Below the pieces are notes generated by a model. That model was not told the origin of the DNA. It did no database searches and saw only the letters and a program-made list of their open reading frames with translations. This document shows, in pieces, positions 22,967 to 33,116 of a DNA stretch of 64,000 bases. The translations under genes and the position numbers were made by a program. How positions within the stretch are numbered: the stretch's first letter is position 1; each line of letters opens with the position of its first letter. This stretch comes from Aurifilum marmelostoma (taxonomy: Eukaryota; Ascomycota; Sordariomycetes; Diaporthales; Cryphonectriaceae): NCBI GenBank assembly GCA_027559495.1, contig JAMXSV010000003.1, positions 4,092,001 through 4,156,000 on the forward strand, given 5' to 3'.

Positions 22967-24380
22967 TCATTCAATGAGTGGCTTCTTCTGGCCGCCGACC
23001 GAGCAGAGGCCCAAGTGCCGCAGGGCGTCCCTGTCATTAGCGACGACGATTGACCTTGCAGGAAGCATCGGGTTGTTCGGGTCGACGTGTGAGGCGTCCT
23101 TCGCAGCTTGTTCTATGGCATCCATCTCCTCCTTGCAGGCCTGCTGGTCCATGGGACATATTACGATCGGCTGCCGTAGGGTGATGTCGCGAGCTGAGCT
23201 CATCTGGGCCTGTATAGAGGTATTCGTGTCAGCTTCTTTGTCCTTCATGTGTGCCCCGAGGGCAAGATCTGCATCGAGGATGAGCACGTACCTTGATGCT
23301 CAGGAAGAACTCGATCTTGTAGAGTGTCGAGGTCGTCGTGAATGAAGGAACCTCGTACATGGGGAACCCGGGCTTGCCCCTCTTGACTATTCCCTCCGAG
23401 TCCCGTAGGTCTTTGGACGGGAACACGAGGCCCAAGTTCGTAACGTAGCCAGCCTCGGGCAACTTAGCCCCGACAGGCTGCGTATGCTTCGCGATCTTGT
23501 TCACCTTCTTGGTCGGCTCGTCGCCCTCCGGGTTGTATGTGATCTCCTCCTCGATCGCCAGCGTGATGCTCCTGATCGTGACCTTCTTGGCCTTGTTTAC
23601 CCAGTCTGCGTTGGGCGCTAGCTTGATGTATACCGTAATAGGATCGCAGGGGCCGTAGCTCCACTTTGGGAGGGAGATGCCCAGCGTCACGAGGTTATCA
23701 GCCGTCACCACCTTCGACTCGGGCCGGTTGTACATGCCAAACGTCGACAGCGTGTCGTACCTCTGCAGCGGCACTGGAAAGGCGTACTTGTTCTGGGTGC
23801 TCGCGCCCTGTTGTACTGTCACGACCAGCTCGTAGAGCGTCTCCGCCGTTCTCGAGGGCAGCTGTAGCGACGCGGGCGGTATCCTCCTGTTGGTCTCCTC
23901 CCCGCCCCTACCGAATGGGATGAAGAGCACAAAGGGCAGGTCCATCGCGATCACGCTCTCGGCCTCCTTGCCCGCCTGGCACCTGAACAGCAACAGCTCT
24001 TTCCCCACGACATCGACCGTCTCCCTCCTCGGCGTGCCCAGGTGTCGTTTCGCGACGTTTTCGGCGGCGGGGTGGATCGTCTCCCTCCTCTGTAGACATA
24101 TTCGTACGAGCGATATTGCGACTGGCATGGAGTAGCCCTGCGACGGCCTGATCTCAACCTTCCCTTCTATGCGCGGCTGCAGAAGAGCATCTCGTTAGTG
24201 TCCGCCAGACCAGGAAATCTGCGCGCCAGTCTCGACCGCCCGTGCTCTGGGCCCTATGCGAGACTCGCCGCAAGCAGCCCTCGTGCAGGACCTCGAACTC
24301 ACCAGTGTTGCTGATATGCCAGGGTATCCGACCAGGAAGCTGCTATTCGGCGGCCCGGAGACCCGTACGAAGGCCGCCAT
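22967..24380 (-). CDS. Arrestin-domain protein (fungal alpha-arrestin-like)
   Basis: Arrestin-fold adaptor; fungal members commonly link membrane transporters to ubiquitin ligases or take part in pH and nutrient signalling. Minus-strand exons 24380-24303, 24176-23292 and 23209-22967 join to 401 residues through GT..AG introns. The arrestin N domain opens with GPPNSSFLVGYPGISATL and continues with KVEIRPSQGY, SLVRICLQRRETIHPAAE and AMDLPFVLFIPFGRGGEE. The C domain includes LPSRTAETLYELVVTVQQG, YDTLSTFGMYNRPES, LGISLPKWSYGP and ARDITLRQPIVICP. The protein ends GGQKKPLIE, as in filamentous-fungal relatives. I use the first in-frame ATG (24380). The frame is open about 20 nt further upstream but without an ATG, so a short additional 5' exon is possible. 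No PPxY ubiquitin-ligase motif is obvious in the part read. Confidence 0.9.
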
Positions 24381-27092
24381 GGTGGTCGCAAAGCTGCGCA
24401 AAAGAGTTGCAGTCGAAGCGCGGCGTGTGTGTGTAGGGAACCGGCAGGGAGGATCATAGAAGTGGACGGCGGGCGACTACGGGCCTCGCCGCCTCGAGGC
24501 TGTCTAGGCGGTGGTAGCAGCCGGGGACGATGTGGGGTACTGGCCAAGGCGGGCAGGGCAGCCAGCCAGCCTCTTGGTCTCGGTCGGGTCTCCGGCGCAA
24601 GAACGGACGTGGGTGATCCCAGCGACGCCGCGCCGCGCAAAGAAGCGGGAGGGGTTCGGTTCGACGTATGGTTCGCGGTTGTTGTCGCCAGAGAGTGTGG
24701 GAGGCGGCAGCCGAGATCGCGTAGAGGTTCAGGCCAGAAGTGAGGAGTCGTCGCTGCGGTGGCTCTCGCTCAGGTGGGTGAGATCGTCTAGGACTTTGGC
24801 TGCATGCAGGTCAAGCAAAGACCGGATGGGAGGGTCCAGGGCCCCAGGTGGGTGTGCGGGCTGCCAGCCTGCCACCTCGTCGTGTCGCAATCGGAGGAAA
24901 TGCCGTTTGCTGCGACCCTCGCTGAGGGTTCGGGAGAAGAGCCAGCCGGTGCTCGAGAAGAATGGAGGATCAGGTATGTCTCAATCCAAGGGCCAGGAAC
25001 CAAAAGTTTAGAGGTTGGGAGGCCCCCAGGTAAGAGAAGTCCTGCCCTGGCCGGTACGTCCTGCAGCTCTGGTCGTCTCAGCCGCTCTAGTATTCCTGGC
25101 AAGCCTGGTAAGCTGCACGCAGCTAGAGGGAGCACTGTACTGGCTGGTGCTACGAGGGTGCTTGGCTACACAGGCGTCCCCACCTCAGTCCACTCCGCTC
25201 CACTCCGCTGCACTGCACTCCACTCCACCAACGCAGCCCAGGAAAAAGAAGTTGTCGAATGCACTACCGGGAAGGTGAGCGCATGTGCACCACCGGGTTG
25301 TACTACAATGTACTATATGTTTGCCAGGGTCTGCTCGGGCGGCCGCAACGGGTGCTGCTGCAAGTGCTGTGAACAGGCACCCTTCAATGAGCGTGTTGGT
25401 TGTCGCACCCGGGGATCCTATTGGCCAGGCCTGGCTGGCACGGCCTGAAGGGACGTCGGCAAAGGATCGCGTCTGATTGCAGTCGAGATTGGGGACTAGG
25501 GGTCCTGGAGCAGCAACCTAGAATGCTGGAAGAAGACGCTCTCGGTCGGCAGGAATAACGGACCTGTCAGCACGACTGTTATTAGGCCTGAAGTCTCATT
25601 TGCATCAGGACGATCCCATGGCCGTCATCTGGGCCGAGGATGCAGGCTTGAGGGTCAGACGGAGCCCGGCGCAACCTGAACAGCGTGGCCGAATGTCTAT
25701 CTTCGTATGGTAGCACCATGGGACAGTGAAGATCGAAGATGGTTCGATCCACAACAGAGAGAAGCAGTAGGATAAGAGCCACAGCAGGTTATGGTTCATG
25801 GTCCACTTACAAATGCATACTACCATAGGACTATACAGTAGTACTATGCTGTGTTACTATGGTATTCCAAATCGAGGAGGTCGAGCAGATCTGAAGCCAT
25901 GAGATGCAGAGGGTGCAAGGCGGGAGAGGACAGAACCCGACGCGAGAGGTTAGGACTAGCAGCAAGAATAATAATAATGCACGCACGCACGCACGCACGC
26001 ACGCACGCTGAATGGCATCACAGCAATACGGAGTAATTCAAGAGTTTGGCCGAGGCGGAGGAAGGGGAGGAGGAGGAGGACGGGGGAAATGTTTCCCTGG
26101 GCGACGACGCTGGTTGTTGACGCTAGCAACGAGGATCTACGCTAGGAACGGCCCTGCCTCTTTCAGGCCGTGGGCCCGGCTGGGTAGAAGGCGCATCATC
26201 TGGCGACTTCCCCTTGCAGAGAGAGAGAGAGAAACAACAGCAATAGGGAAGAGGTGTCAGCCCTGAAGGGAGGGGCTGACTGCCAGAACCTGCCCTGCAC
26301 AAGGTTTGTAGGCCTGCTGAGGCCTCAAGGGGAGGGAGGCAAACATACAAGATGGCCAACCGCTACGATGTTGCGACACTCCCTTTACATGCAGTATTAT
26401 CGCATAGTAAGTGCAACAAAATATGCATGTCACCATAGCCCTAACACTGATTAGCAGCACCCTTGCCTCCCTGCCTCCCCCCCCCCCCTCCTCTACGAGC
26501 CGCATTTGGCCCCCCTCGGTCCGTCATGATTAAGCAGTCGACGACTCGAGTTACGCTGAGCTCTTGCAGCTCTGACCCTAGCTGGGCAATAGCCCGCCAG
26601 CAGCACTGCTGATGTTGAGACCGGCCAAACAGCACCAATCATCAAGAGGCCAATATCCACCCGCCGGTCCTTCCCCACAAGAAAAAGCCCTGGACCTGCA
26701 GTCTTGTCAGGTCTAGAATCAATGACGCAACAAGTGTTAGATCAACAATACTGGCGATCCAAGCAGACATGGCCACGATCCCGGGGCTGTGGAATGCTCG
26801 CGTGTCCCGTCTGCCGGGTACTACTAGTATGCTAGTGGCATGCTGGCAGGCTGGCTAAGTAAACACGGTAAAGTACTATGTAGGTTGCACCACTGGCGTT
26901 GCAGAAGCGGGCTGCCCAACGGTCCAATCACATGTTACAGAAGCGACAGGGACAGCTCCAAGCCTTCGGCCCTGGGCGCCTAGATTCATTTCGAGCTCAG
27001 GCCCAGAAAGCTGCCCCTCCGACGCAAAATCCACATGCTGAACACCCTCGACGTGACAGCATAACGCTCATCCACCAAGCACTGCTGCCACA
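24381..27092. other. Intergenic region (2.7 kb)
   Basis: No family is recognisable. The longest plus-strand open frame (24804-25448, 214 codons) has low-complexity, repeat-derived content and is not credible as a gene. An ACGC tetranucleotide repeat sits at 25979-26007. An inverted pair of 8-bp arms (25821-25828 and 25857-25864) flanks 28 nt. A poly-C tract lies at about 26478-26488. Confidence 0.45.
25979..26007 (+). repeat. ACGC tetranucleotide microsatellite
   Basis: About seven tandem copies of ACGC in intergenic DNA, seen directly. Confidence 0.9.
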
Positions 27093-27860
27093 ATGTCAGT
27101 CACTCTGGTAAGTTGAGACTATGATCCTGGTCTTGCTCTTTTGGCATACTACCATGTCGCCCACTGGGCGCTGCAGCTGTCGTCGCAGCAGTCTTTTTCA
27201 AGGCGCTTCATCTACAGCAGCGCCCGCGACTTCTCCGCTGTATGGAACCGCGCACGAAGACCAAGTGCTAACACTCGTTGCCGGCCAGCACACGACTCTT
27301 GGGGATCTCAAAATAGAGGTATTCTGCGAGAGCGTGCCCAAGACCGCAGAGGTGTGTCTGCTCCCTCCCCGCCTACGTCCGCGCTTCGCTCTGACGCAGA
27401 CCTGCTAACATGAGCCGTGTCATCCTCTCGCCAGAACTTCCTCGCTCTCTGTGCTTCCCATTACTACGACGCCTCCCCTTTCCACCGGCTTATTCCCTCC
27501 TTCATGGTTCAGACTGGCGCCCCTGCCGAACCTTCGCCGCCCGAGAACCCAAAAGGCGGGCGCTCCATCTGGGGCGGCACCTTTGAGGATGAGCTCAAGC
27601 CCTCCCTCAGGCATTCGGGGCGCGGCATCGTGTCTATGGCCAATAAAGGCCCGGCCACCAATGGATCGCAATTCTTCATACTCTTCGATAAGGCGCCACA
27701 TCTGGACGGGTTGAATACGGTGTTTGGCAAGGTGATCGGTGACGATAGTCTGGCCACCCTGGCCAAGATTGAGGCACTTGAGGTCGATAAGAAGCACAGG
27801 CCGAAGGAGCAACCAAGGATAGAAAGGGTCACGATACATGCAAACCCACTGGCCGGTTGA
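27093..27860 (+). CDS. Cyclophilin, PPIL3-type peptidyl-prolyl isomerase
   Basis: Small single-domain cyclophilin of the PPIL3 (cyp-10) class, found with the spliceosome in animals. Three exons, 27093-27107 (15 nt, MSVTL), 27289-27351 and 27435-27860, join to 167 residues. The first intron has a GTAAGT donor and a CTAAC branch point (about 27269). The protein begins MSVTLHTTLGDLKIEVFCES and continues FHRLIPSFMVQTGAP, where the arginine is the catalytic-type residue. It then reads GGRSIWGGTFEDEL, GIVSMANKGPATNGSQFFI, HLDGLNTVFGKVIG, and ends VTIHANPLAG. Active-site positions look intact except the usual family substitutions. It is the second probable spliceosomal cyclophilin in the window, about 12 kb from CWC27; the two belong to different subfamilies and are not a tandem duplication. 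Confidence 0.95.
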
Positions 27861-29511
27861 TGAGGAAGTCATCTTGTGTCCAGCCACAGAAGCGAAAGAA
27901 GAAACAGAAAGGAGCTCAAGGTGACTGCGGGCAGTCCTGCTGCGAGATAACGCAGGCAGGAGGGAAGCCAGCATGGCTTGCTGCATGTGCATGGCACGTT
28001 CTCAGCCACGAGCAGAGGACCTGAGGCAGGCATACAGTGATGCGCCATGGCAGCGTCTCCCTCGTTCCGCCCGACTGGATCATTATGGAAGACTTCAGCT
28101 TGTTGTCTGGTACAAGCGTCTTGCTTACGCGGATGGTACAAGGGTGCCAAGCACGACTGCCGGGTGGCTTGGAAAAACTCGCCGGTTCATATCCAGATGC
28201 TCCGCATGTTGGGTCTGAATAGTTGCCACCAGACTGAGGGAGGTATTGTAGATGCTCCGGCAGAATGAGTTCCTCCAGCAACCAGATGAACCATCCATTT
28301 GGTCTATGTGCGATGGTCTCTCACCGCACCGTTCATCTTCGGCGATAAAAAGGAAGAGGAATGAGGTTGCTTTCCGTGCACAATGACACAGAGAAGTCTA
28401 GAATAGAGTATTAGGGTTCATGACCATCAAGACTAATGTCATGTGCCATTTCTCGGCCGTTACGATGATGGTGCCACTGTTCTTCTTTTGAACTTCCTCA
28501 ACGTACATGAGGCTATTCAGAAGAGGATCTAGCCACGACCTAGCAGCTTGATAGCTTAAGACCAGTACGTGCCTCGCATGACCGCAGGTCACGGAGCAAT
28601 AATGCTATTTGCACATTACATATATATAACATAGACGTAGAAAGAAAAAAGGGCAACATAGATGATATCAACTTTAATGGCTGCGCCTCGAGAAATCAGC
28701 TCCAGGAGAGTGCAAGGGCCTAGAATCGTGTTATCATCAGGACATCCAAGACACCCCGTAGCCACATGACCCTCCAGCGGCCACCGCCAGGGCAAATAGA
28801 ACCAGCAAAAGCGCGCGCGCTCCCACACGCACTTACACACATGGAATAGCAATCAAAAGAGGTATGGCAGTAATGGGGGGCTACCGAACGCGTGCACTCT
28901 GAGGCACCCCGGCCGATCGGACTTGCGGGAACGGTTCAAGGCTACGGAAGAGCAGATAGAAAAGCACTGCGAACGATGTTTCTGAACATACATGTCACAT
29001 CGCAAATATCATACTGCGAATGGGCTAGTGGACAAGATTCAGGGACAATCTGACAAGTAGTACATAGTGCCGTTCACCAGAACCCGACCTTAGCACTCAA
29101 GACTCTACAGATAGTTGCCCGCTTGAATATAACCTCCAATCAACAACGATAAGTGTATTGAAATTTGAGATACAGATGCAGAGCGTATAATAAGCTTGAG
29201 TACCTGAATTTTTCGACTTGAGTTGGGAACGTACAACGTTATAATTAATTATTCATGAATAATTTTTGGCTTTTGTACAACCATGCATTGTTCTTTTCCT
29301 ATTTACCCCTTCAATTCATATGTCTACTCACCTGATTTGTATTTGTTTGTCTCTCCCTCGGTCCCTCACATTTCTGCCTACCCAACCCGCGTGCTATGCT
29401 GTTAACAGCGAACGTGCAACAAGGTAAGAATAATCGGTTCATGATGATCTCGAGATCCAGTGTAACAATGTCATTATAATTGATACTAATTGTACAATGC
29501 TGAATAATAAC
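27861..29511. other. Gene-free, AT-richer stretch upstream of the tRNA gene
   Basis: No protein gene is recognised. Base composition shifts toward A/T from about 28.4 kb, most clearly at 29100-29500. An 18-bp perfect palindrome lies at 29247-29264. Confidence 0.45.
29247..29264. repeat. 18-bp perfect AT-rich palindrome
   Basis: AATTATTCATGAATAATT is its own reverse complement, located 248 bp before the tRNA-Leu gene. Seen directly; function unknown. Confidence 0.8.
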
Positions 29512-29608
29512 GGCAAGATGGCCGAGTGGTCTAAGGCGTTGCGTTTAGGCTCACCTAAGCAGTTTACCGCAATTCTTCGGAGCGTGAGTTCGAATCTCAC
29601 TCTTGTCA
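29512..29608 (+). tRNA. tRNA-Leu (anticodon UAG) with a 17-nt intron
   Basis: A class II tRNA can be folded by eye. The acceptor stem GGCAAGA pairs with TCTTGTC, followed by discriminator A, as expected for leucine. The D arm is GCCGAGTGGTCTAAGGC, the anticodon stem is TTGCG with CGCAA, and the long variable arm is TTCTTCGGAGC. The T arm is GTGAG-TTCGAAT-CTCAC. The anticodon TAG is at 29546-29548 and reads CUA. An intron of about 17 nt (29550-29566) interrupts the loop one base after the anticodon, the canonical eukaryotic position. The A and B box promoters are inside the gene (TGGCCGAGTGG and GTTCGAATC). A T-rich tract right after the end (from about 29611) is the Pol III terminator. CCA is not encoded. 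Confidence 0.95.
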
Positions 29609-31634
29609 AATTTTTCTTTTTGATTGATACATGTACATATTAAAGTCTCAGAGAGCTTGCGGTTCTTTTTTGGCAAAGGGGATAAAGTGGATTGGCTGAG
29701 TTCTGTTGCGGTTGTTGTTGTGGTGCTTGTAAAGTTAGAGGAGGAAGAGGGAGTCGAGTATCCATCTTTTGAAAACTGCAAAATGCTTCCTTCCCTCCTG
29801 CCCTCCAAGCTTCCATACACAACAACTGATGGGATATTGGGCCAATCTTGTTGGGACACAATACTAAACGGCACTCAGGCAATGTTACTTTACTTCATTC
29901 GTTCCTGAGCACAAGTATGCCTGGGGTGCTGCTTTTCAATATTCTAATTATTGTATTTAACTTGCCAAAATTCAAGACATTTTTGCTCCCACAAGAGGGA
30001 CAGTAATGTCAGATTATGAATCTCTTAGAGTACCGTCTTGTAATTCCTCGTTCGTCTTGCAGCAGCTGCCAGGAAGCCCGTGTCGTCGGCATATTGTGCA
30101 AAGCCCTTGTTTTTAGATCTACTTTCCATCACTTACGAACGCGGCAGTTATTTAGGTCCCTGCTTCGGTTTTAAGCCCAAGTACATAAGGTTATTATTCC
30201 TGCCTCATCGATTGCAGCAAGAAGTTGTCTTCCTTAAACAAAGTAGAATCATGTCTGTTGTCAATGGCTGAGACTGACATCAGTGGGGTTATGATGGTTT
30301 TATCAAAAGCAATTCAACTGTGATATTATAAGAAGGAACGAGAATGTTTTCCTTTTTTGCGAAGCAATGAAAGCCATAGATCTCCACTACCAGCAATTTA
30401 CTGATTCCACCTCAAAGCAATTTATCTGCCTGAGTGTCTGCTGATGCCCTTGGCCGTGCGATTATACATTCGTCTCCTGATATTAGGAGGAGGGCTCGCA
30501 CCCCACACGAAACTTCTGCAGAGAACACACCCGCTGACTGTGAACCCTTACATGGTACCTTCCCCCTCTCAGGAGGGGTCAGGCTCATTTCTCACGTCAG
30601 AGAGTTGGGAAGCCAGTTTACGTTTTGCTCTCCACGGAAATCGTTTCTCTTTGTCTCGTTTCAACGCCAATTCTTCGAAACCTCCCTTTAATCCTCGGTG
30701 CCGGAGGCCTGGTTGCCATTCTAGGTCAGTAAGATACTTGGAGAAGCTTAGGGGTTATTTTTCTTGTTTCGCTAAAGGACGGTCGGTGTAGCTAGCCTAT
30801 GAATTTGATCAAGTTGTAAAATCAGAACACATTCTCTAATGGTAGCCTTTATTTTGAACCTTGAGGATTCCAGGAATGCTCTCCTCACACTCTGATCTAC
30901 CTTGTACGGTGTCCATCATACAGATTGTTGCTTCTTTACTGACATTTCAGTGTGCTCATTACCTATTAGTATCAAGGTAATTTGTCTAAGCGGGTTGGTA
31001 GGAAAAAGTGATTTCGATCGGCGAAACGGAGAGGCCGAAGTTATACACATGTGTATGGAAGAGTTGTTCAGAACTGCTCGTCTCCGAAAATCAGTCCCCT
31101 CTACATTTGAGACGAGAGGTAGACGTTCAACTGTTCTTTGCATATGCCTCTGCCAGGGAACAATTATATTGTACCCTTTGTGGAGCACATGATGTGCCAC
31201 TCGTCTCGACCATGAGGCTCACTTGGCTTCCCAGGAGCTGACGCGGGCGTTTTTATTTTTTATTTTTTTTACCGCCATGGTCTTCACAAAGGCAGTCGAG
31301 ATACTACCACAAGAATTATATCATGAAACATAATGGCGGTCCTCTAGAATTTCTAGATTCATACTTTGTACTGCACTTCCATTATGACGTTTCAGAGGAT
31401 ACTGAAAAGACCTCCTACTCGTGGACGCAGGTGGTGTAAGTTAGCCCTGCAGCCCCCCAGCCCCGCGCCGCTTCTCGCGCTAGACCCCCCAGGCAGGCTG
31501 CTTGAATTTTTGGCCTACCGTTGTGCTGAGAGCCCCTCCAAGGCCGCAAATACGCTTCAAAGCGATAAAAACGCCCGCGAAGACCTGCCCAGTACCAACC
31601 CTCCCCCCCCTAAACCGAGCCACCGTCCGCGACT
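29609..31634. other. Intergenic region between tRNA-Leu and SEN54
   Basis: A 2-kb stretch with no recognisable protein gene, AT-richer than most of the window, especially 29.9-31.4 kb. The first bases after the tRNA are the Pol III terminator; the last 200 bp are the SEN54 promoter and leader. Confidence 0.45.
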
Positions 31635-33116
31635 ATGACATTTGACGACGACGACGATGTGAATAAGCAACCTCTAGCGTCCCAAAATCCCGAACAAGCG
31701 CAGGACACAGCCGAGGAGGCCCTCGAGGACGAGGCCCAAGACTTTGCGCACTTCGCATCCCTCCAGCGCAAGAACATTTCGGCGCAGGCGATCCGCAAGG
31801 GCGAGAAGGACTTTGAGAGCCATGGCACACGGCATCAGGCCAGTGCGCTCGAGACGAGTCGCCGCGCGATGGAGGACGTGCTGAGCTATACGCGGCTGCA
31901 CAACCCAGGCAAGGACTGGGTGAGGGGCTGGTACTTCCCGGAGCGGTGGGCCACGGCCGGCGAGGAGGGCGAGCAGGCGGAGCGGGAAGGGGTGGAGGAC
32001 GAGAAGGGGCTCAAGATTGCACGGGAGAAGGCCCTGGCACGCCGAGAGATACACGCCAGGGACCGGGTGGTGTGTATGGGGCTGGAACACCGGTCGCTGG
32101 GCCGGAAGATACGAGGACAGGGCACACAGGTTCCTGGCTGGGACCAGGTGTGGTTGCTGCCGGAGGAGGCGCTGTTCTTGATCGAGAGGGGCACCATGGA
32201 TCTCTGGTGGCCGACCGCATCCATGGCCGAGATCTTTTCTGTTGGGACCGAAGGGAGCCCCAGTGCGGCGGCTTCAGCACAGCGCGTCAAGGACATGGAA
32301 GAAGAGGACGAGTACGCGCTAGGATATCCGCTCAGCCTGCAGGCGGCATACGCTCTCCTCGTGGGCGAAGAGGGCGAGCGTGGCAAGGTTACGCTGCGCA
32401 ACCTCCAGGTCTTCTCGCACCTCAACCGCGCAGGCTTCAACGTCATCCGCGTGCCGCCACCAGACACGACACCACATACTGCTATTCTCAACGTCGACGA
32501 GCCTGCGCAGACCCTCTGGCAACGGCTCGTCTCGCTTCTCTTTCCCGAACGAGAGCCTGTGTATCCCGCCTATGGTCCTCTCGTCCGGCCTGGCCTCTAT
32601 CGCTCCTACGCTCCCATCTACAAACAGCTCGCCCTCATGTCGCGGCACAGACCCACTCCTCACCCCCCCATTCACCCCTCAGCCACCCAAGACTCTCCCT
32701 TCCGTGTTCAATATCACATCTGGAAGCCGGGTACGCCTGGCTGGTCCAAGACCAAGCCGTCTACGCCACCAGACTACCACCTCGCCATCGTCGACGCACA
32801 CGACACCTCGGTGCCGACTGGAGAGGAAATCACCGCATTGTTGGACTCGGTCCCGCACGCACCGCCACCAGAGCGGATGAAAGGGCAGGCAGTGCACCAG
32901 CGGCTGAAGCACGGACACCGGCATCTCCTTGTTGCTGTCGTGGACCATGGCGTGACAAATTACCTGAGGATCGCGGAGGGTGCCTTTGGTGAGGAGCCGC
33001 TGTACCGGAATTTTGACTCTGCGAGAGCTCCAAGAGGTGGAAAACGAGGCGGAAAGGGTGGCGGGAGAGGACGTGGGTCACGAGGACGGGGAGGGCGAGG
33101 GGGCAGAGGTGGCTGA
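31635..33116 (+). CDS. SEN54: tRNA-splicing endonuclease subunit Sen54
   Basis: Structural subunit of the four-protein endonuclease that removes introns from pre-tRNAs; it pairs with catalytic Sen2. A single exon of 493 codons starts MTFDDDDDVN. Family features are DFAHFASLQRKNISAQAIRK and GKDWVRGWYFPE, then the Sen54 core EHRSLGRKIRGQG-TQVPGWDQVWLLPEEALFLIE-RGTMDLWW and YPLSLQAAYALLVG. The C-terminal fold includes VFSHLNRAGFNVIRVP and HLLVAVVDHGVTNYLRIAEG. The last 26 residues are an arginine-glycine-rich tail (repeated RGG and RGR), which is not a standard Sen54 feature and may bind RNA. It lies 2 kb from an intron-containing tRNA gene, its expected type of substrate; the proximity is probably chance. 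Confidence 0.93.
   Translation: MTFDDDDDVNKQPLASQNPEQAQDTAEEALEDEAQDFAHFASLQRKNISAQAIRKGEKDFESHGTRHQASALETSRRAMEDVLSYTRLHNPGKDWVRGWYFPERWATAGEEGEQAEREGVEDEKGLKIAREKALARREIHARDRVVCMGLEHRSLGRKIRGQGTQVPGWDQVWLLPEEALFLIERGTMDLWWPTASMAEIFSVGTEGSPSAAASAQRVKDMEEEDEYALGYPLSLQAAYALLVGEEGERGKVTLRNLQVFSHLNRAGFNVIRVPPPDTTPHTAILNVDEPAQTLWQRLVSLLFPEREPVYPAYGPLVRPGLYRSYAPIYKQLALMSRHRPTPHPPIHPSATQDSPFRVQYHIWKPGTPGWSKTKPSTPPDYHLAIVDAHDTSVPTGEEITALLDSVPHAPPPERMKGQAVHQRLKHGHRHLLVAVVDHGVTNYLRIAEGAFGEEPLYRNFDSARAPRGGKRGGKGGGRGRGSRGRGGRGGRGG

Noticed and set aside
24381..24401. Upstream extension of the arrestin-like protein
   Set aside because: The frame is open but begins at TTG, not ATG; a canonical ATG lies at 24380.
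24804..25448. 214-codon plus-strand open frame as a gene
   Set aside because: No recognisable domain, composition driven by local repeats, no splice or start context, and alternative frames equally open. High GC makes long chance frames common.
25821..25864. 8-bp inverted arms as transposon ends
   Set aside because: Arms are short, no target-site duplication is evident, and the interior of 28 nt codes for nothing.
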